DNA of 64,000 bases from Malaciobacter molluscorum LMG 25693. GTDB taxonomy: Bacteria > Campylobacterota > Campylobacteria > Campylobacterales > Arcobacteraceae. Position numbers and translations under genes: made by a program. The number at the start of each line of letters is the position of its first letter. The stretch's first letter is position 1. The notes beneath the pieces are model-generated. The model worked only from the letters and a program-made list of their open reading frames with translations, was not told the origin of the DNA and did no database searches. Positions 9,499 through 18,517 of this stretch are shown one piece after another. The stretch lies in contig NZ_CP032098.1 in the NCBI RefSeq assembly GCF_003544935.1, positions 2,666,001 to 2,730,000 on the forward strand, in the 5' to 3' direction.

Positions 9499-11328
9499 TT
9501 AAATATGCTCTAGTTTAATATCATACTCTTGTATTATCTCATCAAGATTTAATTGGACTTCTTCAAGTTTTTCAAATTTCTCTTCAATTTCTTTTTCACA
9601 TTTTGAAATTATTTGTGATAATTCTATTATTTTACTATTATCGCCTGCATTTGAAGCTTGAATAAGTTCTGATTGTTCTTTTTGTATCAAATCTTCTAAT
9701 TCTATAATTCTTTGTTCATACTTTTCAACTTCTTTTTTCAAAGGATTCGTCTGCTTATTCCTCTCTTGGATAAGAGATGCTCTTATTTTTTTATTCTCTT
9801 TTTTATTTACTTTAGGAGCTTTTTTTACTCTTTCTTCTGTTTCTTCATCTTCCCAACCAATTTTTTCCAAAAACTCATCATATGTTCCATCAAAATATGT
9901 AGCTTGGTCTTTTGTAAATACAATCAATCTATCACAAACCTGACGTAAAAGTTCTTCACTATGTGTAACAATAATACAAGAACCTTTAAAATTCTTAATT
10001 GCTTTTGTTAAAGAATCAATAGATTGCATATCTAAATGGTTTGTAGGTTCATCTAAAAATAAAAGATTTACATCTCTTGCTAAAATTTGAGCTAGCATAA
10101 CCCTACTTTTTTCTCCACCAGAGAGCAATGATATTTTTTTCTTTACATCATCTCCACTAAATAACATAGAACCACAAATGCTTCTAACTGTAGATTCAGG
10201 TAATTTTGGATTACCTAAATAAACCTCATCCATTATCATATTATTTGGATTTAGATGTGAAATATTTGTTTGACCAAAATGTGCAAAAGAAGTAGAAATA
10301 TGATAATCAATTGTTCCCTCTATTTGTTCTAATTCTTGTGCAATTGTATTTAATAAAGTTGATTTACCCTTTCCATTTTTTCCTATTATTCCCAATGTTT
10401 CTGATTTATTTAAACAAAAAGAGAGTTCTTTAAATAAAAGATTATCTTTTTTATATCCAAAACTAAGATTTTTTACATCCAATAATACCTTTGCAGGAGT
10501 ATCTTTAAAATTAAAATCAAAATCGATAGCTGATTCATTGACTATATCATCCATATCATCCATCTTTTCTAATAGTTTTACTTTTGATTGTGCTTGTGCC
10601 GCTGTTGAAGCTCTTGCTTTATTTTTAGCAATAAACTCTTCTAACTCTTTTCTTTTTTTATCTTGTGCAATTTTTTGCTTTTGATGATGCTCATCATTTA
10701 ATTCTAATTGTTCATAAAATTTATGAGTATTTCCTTGTAAAATAAATAAACTCTTTCTAATAATTCCCATAGTATGCGTAGTAATAGCATCCATAAAGTC
10801 CCTATCATGAGTAATAAGAATAACTTCACCTTCAAAATTATTTAGAAAGTTTTTCAACCATCTTAAAGATAATATATCTAAGTAGTTAGTCGGTTCATCC
10901 AATAATAAAAGATTAGGTTCAGTTATTAATAATTTTGCTAAATTTATCCTAATTTGATAACCACCAGAAAAAGACAAAGGATCTTTTTCTAAATCCTCTT
11001 GAGTAAAGCCTAGACCAAAAAGTATCTTCTCAACCTTATAAATACTATATTTATCCTCTTCACTTAAAGCAAGAGCAGTCTCATCTCTTAACGTCTTTTC
11101 ACTAAATTCTAAATGTTGCTTTAATGCACCAATTTTATAACCTTTTGGAATTAGAATTTCTCCTGCATCACAAGACTCTTCTTCTAAAATAAGTTTAAAT
11201 AAAGTAGATTTACCAGAACCATTTCTACCAACTAAACCTACTCTATTTCCAGCATTTAATCTAAAACTCAAATCAGAAAAAAGCTCTTTTGTTCCAAATC
11301 TTTTTGTTATATTCGACAGTTGTATCAT
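9499..11328 (-). CDS. ABC-F family ATPase
   Basis: A 609-residue soluble protein with two ABC domains and no membrane segments. The first Walker A is GRNGSGKST (residues 34-42) with signature FSGGYQIR; the second is GKNGKGKST near residue 315 with signature LSGGEKSR. Both Walker B/H-loop regions are intact (LLLDEPTNYLD and LFLDEPTNHLD). A charged linker between the domains (EEFIAKNKARASTAAQAQSK) is the ABC-F ribosome-interacting linker. The C-terminal ~90 residues form a coiled coil, as in Uup/YbiT-type members. Family members act on ribosomes in translation or antibiotic protection; which subtype this is cannot be decided. The next gene upstream on the same strand is nfo, 39 bases away. Confidence 0.9.
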   Translation of the reverse strand: MIQLSNITKRFGTKELFSDLSFRLNAGNRVGLVGRNGSGKSTLFKLILEEESCDAGEILIPKGYKIGALKQHLEFSEKTLRDETALALSEEDKYSIYKVEKILFGLGFTQEDLEKDPLSFSGGYQIRINLAKLLITEPNLLLLDEPTNYLDILSLRWLKNFLNNFEGEVILITHDRDFMDAITTHTMGIIRKSLFILQGNTHKFYEQLELNDEHHQKQKIAQDKKRKELEEFIAKNKARASTAAQAQSKVKLLEKMDDMDDIVNESAIDFDFNFKDTPAKVLLDVKNLSFGYKKDNLLFKELSFCLNKSETLGIIGKNGKGKSTLLNTIAQELEQIEGTIDYHISTSFAHFGQTNISHLNPNNMIMDEVYLGNPKLPESTVRSICGSMLFSGDDVKKKISLLSGGEKSRVMLAQILARDVNLLFLDEPTNHLDMQSIDSLTKAIKNFKGSCIIVTHSEELLRQVCDRLIVFTKDQATYFDGTYDEFLEKIGWEDEETEERVKKAPKVNKKENKKIRASLIQERNKQTNPLKKEVEKYEQRIIELEDLIQKEQSELIQASNAGDNSKIIELSQIISKCEKEIEEKFEKLEEVQLNLDEIIQEYDIKLEHI

Positions 11329-11367
11329 CTATATATTCTTTTTATATAATTTTATATGTATTAATTC

Positions 11368-12213
11368 TTACTTCTCAACTAAATCATAAAGTGCTTGTAT
11401 CTCTTCAGCCCAAATAGTTTCATCGATTGTCTCAAGTACAAGTGGAATATCATTCATTCTATCATCATTCATTATAAATTTAAATGCATCCCAACCTATT
11501 TCTCCTTGTCCTAAACTATGATGTCTATCTACTCTACTTCCTAAAGGTGGTTTTGAGTCATTTATATGCATTCCCATAAGATATTGTCTTCCAACAATAT
11601 TATCAAAATCACTCCATGTTTTATCATAAGCTTCTTTTGTTCTTATATCATAACCAGCAGTAAACATATGACATGTATCAATACACACACCAACTCTACT
11701 TTTATCTTCAATTTTATCAATAATATAAGCTAGGTGTTCAAACTTGTATCCAAGGTTACTTCCTTGTCCTGCTGTGTTTTCAATTACAAGCTTTACATCA
11801 TTTGTAGCATCAATTGCTTGATTCATAGAAAGTGCAATTCTATCAAGACACTCTTCTTCACTTATTTTTCTAAGGTGACTTCCTGGGTGAAAATTCAATC
11901 TATCAAGTTTTAAAGTTTCACATCTTTGTAATTCATGAATAAAACCATCTAGTGATTTTTGTCTTTTTTCTTCATCTGGATGACCTAAGTTTATAAGGTA
12001 ACTATCATGAGGTAAAATATGTTTTGTTTGAATATTACTTTTTTCTAACTCTTCAAACCATTTATCAATAGTTTTAGTATCTAACTCTTTTGCTTTCCAT
12101 TGTCTTTGATTTTTTGTAAAAAGAGCAAAAGCTTTTGCACCTATTTGAGATGCATTTATTGGAGCATTATAAACTCCACCACTTGCACTTACATGAGCTC
12201 CAACATATTTCAT
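11368..12213 (-). CDS. nfo: Deoxyribonuclease IV (endonuclease IV, AP endonuclease)
   Basis: Endonuclease IV of the AP endonuclease 2 family. It cuts the backbone 5' to abasic sites in base-excision repair using three metal ions in a TIM barrel. Family signatures are visible: GAHVSASGG at the N-terminus, [29 protein letters not shown], and [20 protein letters not shown] near the C-terminus. The frame is open 29 codons further upstream, but the ATG at 12213 gives the family start ([13 protein letters not shown]) and has AGGAAA just upstream, so a 281-residue protein is preferred. It is divergent from the NDH-2-like gene across a 447-base gap. Confidence 0.92.
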   Translation of the reverse strand: MKYVGAHVSASGGVYNAPINASQIGAKAFALFTKNQRQWKAKELDTKTIDKWFEELEKSNIQTKHILPHDSYLINLGHPDEEKRQKSLDGFIHELQRCETLKLDRLNFHPGSHLRKISEEECLDRIALSMNQAIDATNDVKLVIENTAGQGSNLGYKFEHLAYIIDKIEDKSRVGVCIDTCHMFTAGYDIRTKEAYDKTWSDFDNIVGRQYLMGMHINDSKPPLGSRVDRHHSLGQGEIGWDAFKFIMNDDRMNDIPLVLETIDETIWAEEIQALYDLVEK

Positions 12214-12628
12214 TTTATTTCCTATTATATTTTTTGAGATAATACAAAAATGCATCTTTAAAGCAAATATACTTAAAAATATAATAAAATTATGAATCAA
12301 TAACTTAATTTTATTATTTAATTTTTATAATTATAATTATTACAAAAGTTATGTTTAAAAATAAGCTATTTTTGTAATAATTATACACAATATATAAATT
12401 TTTTTGCTACTTTTTGATTACTTAATGATAATTTTTGTTATTTAATTCATTTATTTTTTTCGAAATCTTAAAATTTTTAAATTATACAAATTATATACAC
12501 TTCGACAACTCTTTTTTATATAAAAAATGTTTTAATAATAATCTAATAGTTTAATATTAAATATAACAAAATATTTAGTTTAACTCTTGATTATTTACTC
12601 AATTTATTATTTTCAAATTAGGAGTTTT
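12214..12628. other. Long divergent intergenic region
   Basis: About 415 bases between the start of nfo (minus) and the leader ORF of the oxidoreductase gene (plus). It is extremely AT-rich and must hold both promoters. The only clear structure is a perfect 15-bp inverted repeat at 12333-12384. No reading frame of convincing length or composition and no tRNA-like fold was seen. Confidence 0.6.
12333..12384. promoter_or_regulatory. Perfect 15-bp inverted repeat in a divergent promoter region
   Basis: ATAATTATTACAAAA at 12333-12347 is repeated as its exact reverse complement at 12370-12384, with a 22-base spacer. Neither neighbouring gene ends here, so a terminator for them is unlikely. It could be an operator for a dimeric regulator or part of an unannotated small RNA. 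AT-richness raises the chance of coincidence, but 15 paired bases is long. Confidence 0.4.
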
Positions 12629-12661
12629 ATGAAAAAAGATATAAGAAAAAGGCAACATTAA
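12629..12661 (+). CDS. Ten-codon leader ORF coupled to the oxidoreductase gene
   Basis: A 10-residue frame (MKKDIRKRQH) follows a strong Shine-Dalgarno (TTAGGAGTTTT). Its stop codon shares a base with the ATG of the next gene (TAATG). The oxidoreductase start itself has only a weak AAAGG inside the leader, so its translation may depend on ribosomes finishing the leader. Too short for any homology argument; inferred from signal placement. Confidence 0.4.
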   Translation: MKKDIRKRQH

Positions 12662-13860
12662 TGAAAGAAGTCGTAATCATTGGTGGTGGATATGCAGGAA
12701 TTTATGCACTAAGAGAATTAGTTAAAAATAAAAACATCAAAATAACACTTATTGATAAACATACTTATCATAATTTACAACCCGAAGTATATGATTTAAT
12801 TGCTAATAAATCAAACTTTGCAGATGTTACAATTGATTTAACTACTCTTTGTATGGGTTTTAATCACAACCACTTGCAATTTAAAAATTTAAAAGTAAGA
12901 AAAATAGATAAACAAAAAAAGAAAATATACACAGAAGAAAAAGAGATTGTTGATTTTGATTATCTAATTATGGCAGCAGGAACAAGAACGTTCTTTCCTC
13001 CTCAAATTCCAGGCTTAAACAATGCTGATGATATAAAAAAACTTCATAGAGCAATTGATTTTAAACAAAGTTTTGAAAAACAACTTTTTGAAAAAATTAG
13101 AGATGAAGCAAAACAGTGTGCAGATACACATATTGTTGTAGTAGGAGCTGGGCTTTCAGGTGTTGAAATAGCAGCAGAAATGGCATATTATTCAAATAAA
13201 TTTTTTCAAAGAGGAAATTTTTCTTGTGATAATTTAAAAATATCTTTAATAAGTAGTTCTGCAAGTATTTTACCAGGATTAACACAACAACTTATAAATA
13301 TTTCACAAGAAAGATTAAAATCATTAGGAATTAATATAATAACAAGTACAAAACTTGAAAAAGTAGAAGATGGATATTGTTATTTTTCTAATGGAACAAA
13401 AGTAAATCACTCATTTGTAATTTTTACAGGTGGAGTTGAAGCTTCAACATTAACAAAAGAGCTAAATGTTGGTACTAATAATAGAGGTCAATTAATTGTA
13501 AATAAATATATGCAAGTAATTGAACATGAAAATATTTTTGCAGTTGGGGATATTGCAGAAATAAGAAATAACAAAGATGAAGTAATGCCTCCAAATGTAA
13601 CAATTGCTAGAATTAGTGGAACTTTAGCAGGTAAAAATGTACTTAAATCAATAGAAGGTAAAAGTTTAATAAAAACAAATCCTAAACTTGATGGAATACT
13701 TATTGCACTTGGTGGTGAGTATGCAGCAGGTAACCTTTTTGGGGTGTTTCATGTAAAAGGTAAAATTGCATATTTTATAAAAAAATATGTATTTCACTCG
13801 TATAGAAAACCTCTACTTAAACTTATTAAATCAGGATATAATAGATTTAGAAAAATGTAA
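12661..13860 (+). CDS. NAD(P)/FAD-dependent oxidoreductase, type II NADH dehydrogenase-like
   Basis: A 399-residue flavoprotein of the NDH-2/FAD-dependent pyridine nucleotide-disulfide oxidoreductase group. It has an N-terminal FAD Rossmann motif (IIGGGYAGIYALREL), a second nucleotide fold (VVVGAGLSGVEIAAEM, near residue 160) for NAD(P)H, and the C-terminal FAD motif IFAVGDIAE around residue 296. The C-terminal ~60 residues contain a hydrophobic/amphipathic stretch and a basic tail (YRKPLLKLIKSGYNRFRKM), consistent with peripheral membrane attachment as in NDH-2. It would pass electrons from NADH to quinone without pumping protons; a sulfide:quinone-reductase-like activity is less likely because no redox cysteine pair is evident. 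Translation may be coupled to the ten-codon leader. Confidence 0.8.
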   Translation: MKEVVIIGGGYAGIYALRELVKNKNIKITLIDKHTYHNLQPEVYDLIANKSNFADVTIDLTTLCMGFNHNHLQFKNLKVRKIDKQKKKIYTEEKEIVDFDYLIMAAGTRTFFPPQIPGLNNADDIKKLHRAIDFKQSFEKQLFEKIRDEAKQCADTHIVVVGAGLSGVEIAAEMAYYSNKFFQRGNFSCDNLKISLISSSASILPGLTQQLINISQERLKSLGINIITSTKLEKVEDGYCYFSNGTKVNHSFVIFTGGVEASTLTKELNVGTNNRGQLIVNKYMQVIEHENIFAVGDIAEIRNNKDEVMPPNVTIARISGTLAGKNVLKSIEGKSLIKTNPKLDGILIALGGEYAAGNLFGVFHVKGKIAYFIKKYVFHSYRKPLLKLIKSGYNRFRKM

Positions 13861-13894
13861 GTATCATTTAGTCACTAAAGGCTAAATGATACTT
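13859..13894 (+). terminator. Stem-loop after the oxidoreductase gene
   Basis: AAGTATCATTTAG (13859-13871) pairs perfectly with CTAAATGATACTT (13882-13894) around a 10-base loop; the stem begins in the stop codon. There is no clean U-run after it, so it may be a weak terminator, an mRNA-stabilising hairpin or a regulatory site for the next gene. Confidence 0.55.
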
Positions 13895-13967
13895 AAAAGA
13901 TTATAATAAAATAATATTTTAAGTAATAAACTTATAAAATATTATATATCAAGTATTTTAGGTTCTT

Positions 13968-15926
13968 ATGGAAAAATCAACAACATATAAAAAACTTATT
14001 ACAAAAATTATTTTGTTTACTTTAGTAATTACACTTTCTGTTGCTTTTTTATACGGAGAGTATTTAAAAAGAGATGCAATAGAAAAACTAACTAAAATCG
14101 ATGCAAAGAAAACTAGTAAATTAATATTTCAATCTTTATACTCGGCTATGGAAAAAGGATGGAATAAAAAAGATTTAACAAATATCATCAATAGAATAAA
14201 CACAATTGATGAAGAGATGAGTGTTAATGTTTATAGAAGTCCTATTGTTGCAAAAGTTTACGGTGAAATCGAAAATGACAAAAAAGTAAGAAAAGCTAAC
14301 CCTTTTGTAAAAAAAGCTTTAAATAATACTGAAATTTTAAATATCATTGATGAGTCATTAATACAATTTTACTATCCAATTGTTGCAAAAGACCAATGTC
14401 TAAAATGCCATATTAATGCCAAAGAAGGTGATGTATTAGGAGTTATAGATATATCTTATCCAGTTAGAGATTTAAAAGTATCATTAACAAGTATGATAAA
14501 CTTCTTTGTTATATTTATAATACTATTTTCAATTGTATTATTTATTGCTTTATATTTTGAATTTGATAAATATTTAGTAAAACCAATTAAAATATTTGTT
14601 AATAAAATAAATCAAATAACCGATGAAAAAGATATAAAACAAAGAGTTGATTTAAGCAATAAAATTGAAGAGTTATCTTCAATGCAAAAAGTTTTTAATA
14701 AAATGTTGGATTCATTAGAATACCAATTTTATAATGATGAACTAACATCTTTACCTAATAGAAAAAGACTTTTAGAAGTTGTAAATAAAAATAATTATGC
14801 ATCTTTAATGTTAATAAATATTGATAAATTTCAAGAAATAAATGACCTTTATGGAGATGAAACAGGGAATAACCTTCTAGTTCATATCTCTGAACTATTA
14901 GAAGAAAATTCACCTAAATCTTCAAATTTATTCAAACTACATGCAGATGAATATGCCTTATATTATGAGCAAGATATATCACTTGAAGAGTTACAAAGTT
15001 TAGCTCTTTATTTAATAGAAATTATTGAAAAAAATATATTTGTAGTAAATGAAGGGAATGAAGCACATGTTAATGTATCAGTAGGAATTGCAGTTGGAAA
15101 TGAAGCACTTCTTACAAATGCAGATATTGCTCTTAAAATTGCAAAAAGAAAAAGACAAAAATTCATTCTTTATGATTCATCAATGAAAATTGAGCATGAG
15201 TATGAACAAAACCTAAAATGGGGTAAAAAAATCAAAGATGCTATCAAGGATGATAGAATAGTTCCACTATTCCAACCAATAGTTAATACTCAAACTCAAG
15301 AAGTTATAAAGTATGAATCATTAATAAGATTAAAAGATGAATCAGGAGAGTTAATCTCCCCTATTCACTTCTTAGATTTAGCAAAAAAGAATAAACTTTA
15401 TCCTCAATTAACTATGATAATGGTGAGAAAAACATTTGAAAAGTTTAGTAAAATAGATAAGAAAATATCTATAAACTTAAGTGTTGATGATATTTTAAAT
15501 AAAGAAGTTTATGATTGTATAATGACTCATCTAAAAATATCAAATTTTGGGCAAAGAGTAGTTTTCGAACTAATTGAATCAGAAGGTATTGAAAATTTTG
15601 ATGAAGTATTAAATTTTATTGAAGAAGTTAAAACTTATGGATGTCAGATTTCCATAGATGACTTTGGTACTGGATATTCAAACTTTGAATACCTGATGAA
15701 ATTAAAAGTTGATTATATAAAAATAGATGCATCAATGATAAAAAATATTGATGTAAATAAAGACTCACAAATGGTAACAGAGACGATACTTGACTTTGCC
15801 AATAAGATGGGTATAGAAACAATTGCTGAATTTATTCACTCAAAAAATGTATATGAAAAAGTAAAAGAATTAGGAATACATTATGCTCAAGGTTATTACT
15901 TTGGGGAACCAATGAGTTTGGATTAG
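13968..15926 (+). CDS. c-di-GMP phosphodiesterase: periplasmic CxxCH sensor, HAMP-like, degenerate GGDEF, intact EAL
   Basis: A 652-residue membrane protein. A membrane segment at about residues 11-28 is followed by a periplasmic DUF3365/Tll0287-type sensor carrying a c-type haem motif (QCLKCH, Cys144/Cys147/His148). A second membrane segment (about 172-198) precedes a HAMP-like linker. The GGDEF domain is degenerate: the active loop reads HADEY, so cyclase activity is unlikely. The EAL domain keeps its catalytic set: YESLIRL (the Glu is retained), INLS, FELIESEG, DDFGTGYS, YIKID, and AQGYYFGEP at the end. It should therefore hydrolyse c-di-GMP in response to a haem, redox or gas signal. Stand-alone gene; nothing nearby names its target. 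Confidence 0.85.
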   Translation: MEKSTTYKKLITKIILFTLVITLSVAFLYGEYLKRDAIEKLTKIDAKKTSKLIFQSLYSAMEKGWNKKDLTNIINRINTIDEEMSVNVYRSPIVAKVYGEIENDKKVRKANPFVKKALNNTEILNIIDESLIQFYYPIVAKDQCLKCHINAKEGDVLGVIDISYPVRDLKVSLTSMINFFVIFIILFSIVLFIALYFEFDKYLVKPIKIFVNKINQITDEKDIKQRVDLSNKIEELSSMQKVFNKMLDSLEYQFYNDELTSLPNRKRLLEVVNKNNYASLMLINIDKFQEINDLYGDETGNNLLVHISELLEENSPKSSNLFKLHADEYALYYEQDISLEELQSLALYLIEIIEKNIFVVNEGNEAHVNVSVGIAVGNEALLTNADIALKIAKRKRQKFILYDSSMKIEHEYEQNLKWGKKIKDAIKDDRIVPLFQPIVNTQTQEVIKYESLIRLKDESGELISPIHFLDLAKKNKLYPQLTMIMVRKTFEKFSKIDKKISINLSVDDILNKEVYDCIMTHLKISNFGQRVVFELIESEGIENFDEVLNFIEEVKTYGCQISIDDFGTGYSNFEYLMKLKVDYIKIDASMIKNIDVNKDSQMVTETILDFANKMGIETIAEFIHSKNVYEKVKELGIHYAQGYYFGEPMSLD

Positions 15927-16005
15927 ACTATAATTTTACACTTTAAATAATTTTTTAATTTATTTTTAGATAATATTTTCTATTACTTTTATAAAGGCTA
16001 TTTTT

Positions 16006-18489
16006 ATGTCTAGCAAGATAGAAAATATTACTAAACAACTGCGATCACAAATCAACCAAAACATAAAAGCAAGAATAAGACTAATAAACTATAGAAGTGA
16101 CTTGCCAGATATACTAAATGAGAGTTTGAGTGTATATAAACTAAATGGTATTAGTAAAGTAAATAGTCCATATGAATTTGAAGTAGTATTTGTAAGTGAA
16201 GAGTTTATAGAAATAGAAGATATAGTAGATACAGATGTAGAACTAATAATACAAGATGAAATAAACCCAATAGATAAAAAAAGTATCTATGGAAAGATTT
16301 ATGAAGCAAGTGAAGATAGTGTAGTAGCAAAAAAATACCTTTATAAAATAAAAATAGTATCTCCTTTGTATTATCTTGGATTAAATAATAGATATGAGAT
16401 ATATCATGAAAAAAAAGTAAGTACAATATTTAGTGAAATAATAAATAAATATAACCAACTGTTAAATATAAATGTAGATGTAAAAATAGATATAAAAAAT
16501 GAAGTAACAAGAGAATATACAACCCAATATAATCAAAGTGATTTAGAATTTCTAACAATGCTATGTGAAGAAGAAGGTTATAGCTTTATAGTAGAATACT
16601 CATCAAATAATCCATATAATATAGTGCTTTGTAAACTAACAGAACATGCAATAATAAATAGCTATAGTAGTGTAAGCCAATTTAATCATAGTAAAAGATT
16701 CACAGCAACTAATATAATAGAAGATTATTATGATTACTCAAATCCAAGCTTGGAATATAAGATACAAACAGGAGCAGCAATAACTTCAAGTATTAAAGAT
16801 AATCAATCAACAAGTCAATTAAGAGTAGATATAAAAAGGAATAACCTAAGAGATAAACTAAATGTTCTTGATGAGAGTCTTTATAAAGATTTGGATAAAT
16901 ATAATAAAATAGAAGCAAAAAGAGAATATGTAAAATCAAACTTGATAAAAGGAACTAGCCAAGAATTAGTAATAAATGATAGTTTGAATATAGAATTAGA
17001 AGATGAAAGAGCAAAAAAAGTATTTGATGTAATTATCCTTGAAGTAAAATATAATGGGATCTTTCCAAATGCATTGGATGAATATATACAAAATGTAAAT
17101 GAAAAGAAAAAACATGAACTGCAATATGAAGTAGAATTTACTTCAATTCCAAAAGATATAGATTATGTTCCAGCATATACAATAATAAAACCAAAAATAA
17201 ACTCAGTACAAACAGCAATAGTAGCAAGTAGTAATAGTAATACAAAAGAAGATGCGAATACAATAGATGTAGATGAACAAGGAAGAATAAAAGTATTGTT
17301 TCACTTTGAAGAGAATAAAACAATATCTTGTTATTTAAGATACTCAAACTTCTTTGCAGGTAATAATTATGGAGCACAATTTCTACCAAGAGTAAATAGT
17401 GAAGTAATAGTAAGTTTTGTAAATGGAGATGTAGATAAACCAATAATAATAGGAAGCTTGTATAATGGAGAGAATAAAGTACCATATAACCTTCCAAAAG
17501 ATAAAACAAAGAGTTATATCAAAACAAACTCAATGCCACAATATGAACATAAACAAGGGTATAATGAGATACTGTTTGAAGATAAACAAGGTGAAGAGTT
17601 ACTATCATTTAGAGCACAAAAAGATTTAAAAACCCATGTGTTAAATGATGAATATAAACATATAGAGAATAACTCAAAACTATTAGTAGAAAATGATAAA
17701 GAAGAGACAATTCAAAAAGACTCAATCATAACAGTAGGAGAAGAGGAAAGAAAGAGTATAAAAGCAAACAAGATTTTAACTGTTGAGAAAGAATCTATTA
17801 CTACTATTAAAAATGATTGTGAAGAACACTATAAACAAAACTTAGAAACACTAATAAAACAAGATGAAAAGACATATTTAGAAAGAGATGTAGAACTTAG
17901 AATCAAAAATATCTTGCATAAATATATTCAAAAAGATGTATCTGATAAATTCTTACAAAATCTATTTGTAAAAATAGGAAAAGAACTAAGAGTTGATATA
18001 GAAGATGGATTTCATCTAAATACAAATGATTTAAAAGTGCAAGCTTCAGATAATTGCTTATTTGATGGAGCAAATGGTATAAGCTTTAAATGTGGAAGTA
18101 ATATCCTAACAGTAGATGCAAGTGGTATTCACTTTAATACTCCAAACTTTGTAGATAATAGTGCTAATGGTGGAGTAAGTGTTGAGGATGTAATAAGGGA
18201 TGAAGACATAATGAACGTAAGATTAAATGACTTAAATAACAATTATCTTACAAAAACAATTGATAAAGATGTAGTATTAAAAGCAGACACTACATTATCA
18301 GATGGAAGAAATATAAAAGTATCATTAATTATCTTAGATAAAGAAGGAAAAGAACTTGCAAGGCAAACAAAAAATACAACTATAAAAAACAAACGCATTT
18401 CTGAATATTTTGATAAAGAAGAAATTATGAAAGAACACAACCTTTCATATGAGGATATTTATGAAATTGAAGGAGAAGTAGAATGGTAA
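16006..18489 (+). CDS. vgrG: Type VI secretion tip protein VgrG with C-terminal extension
   Basis: An 827-residue VgrG, the trimeric spike tip of the T6SS. Residues ~20-400 are the gp27-like base (EYTTQYNQSDLEFLTMLCEE is the family core). The gp5 OB-fold follows (DEQGRIKVLFHF, then SNFFAGNNYGAQFLPRVNSE and IIGSLYNGEN). Next come DUF2345-type needle repeats, rich in short polar strands, to about residue 725. The last ~95 residues are an extra domain that resembles the N-terminal domain of the LysM effector at 21991, probably a cargo-docking fold. Bases 17944-18180, just before the extension, recur nearly identically at 21066-21302. An AAAGG site precedes the ATG. No other T6SS structural genes are in the window, so this is an orphan vgrG/effector island. 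Confidence 0.92.
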   Translation: MSSKIENITKQLRSQINQNIKARIRLINYRSDLPDILNESLSVYKLNGISKVNSPYEFEVVFVSEEFIEIEDIVDTDVELIIQDEINPIDKKSIYGKIYEASEDSVVAKKYLYKIKIVSPLYYLGLNNRYEIYHEKKVSTIFSEIINKYNQLLNINVDVKIDIKNEVTREYTTQYNQSDLEFLTMLCEEEGYSFIVEYSSNNPYNIVLCKLTEHAIINSYSSVSQFNHSKRFTATNIIEDYYDYSNPSLEYKIQTGAAITSSIKDNQSTSQLRVDIKRNNLRDKLNVLDESLYKDLDKYNKIEAKREYVKSNLIKGTSQELVINDSLNIELEDERAKKVFDVIILEVKYNGIFPNALDEYIQNVNEKKKHELQYEVEFTSIPKDIDYVPAYTIIKPKINSVQTAIVASSNSNTKEDANTIDVDEQGRIKVLFHFEENKTISCYLRYSNFFAGNNYGAQFLPRVNSEVIVSFVNGDVDKPIIIGSLYNGENKVPYNLPKDKTKSYIKTNSMPQYEHKQGYNEILFEDKQGEELLSFRAQKDLKTHVLNDEYKHIENNSKLLVENDKEETIQKDSIITVGEEERKSIKANKILTVEKESITTIKNDCEEHYKQNLETLIKQDEKTYLERDVELRIKNILHKYIQKDVSDKFLQNLFVKIGKELRVDIEDGFHLNTNDLKVQASDNCLFDGANGISFKCGSNILTVDASGIHFNTPNFVDNSANGGVSVEDVIRDEDIMNVRLNDLNNNYLTKTIDKDVVLKADTTLSDGRNIKVSLIILDKEGKELARQTKNTTIKNKRISEYFDKEEIMKEHNLSYEDIYEIEGEVEW
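17944..18180 (+). repeat. 237-bp direct repeat, copy 1 (VgrG needle tip)
   Basis: This stretch encodes the end of the VgrG needle. It recurs in direct orientation at 21066-21302, offset 3122 bases, with only about ten differences counted by eye. Similarity stops abruptly at the junction to the C-terminal extension, as expected for a recombination arm used to swap VgrG C-termini. Confidence 0.85.
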
Positions 18490-18517
18490 AATTACTTTTA
18501 TCTAAGGACAATACTAA

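Noticed and set aside
12214-12300. 29-codon N-terminal extension of nfo
   Set aside because: The family start and a good AGGAAA ribosome site are at 12213; the extension is hydrophobic and unlike endonuclease IV.
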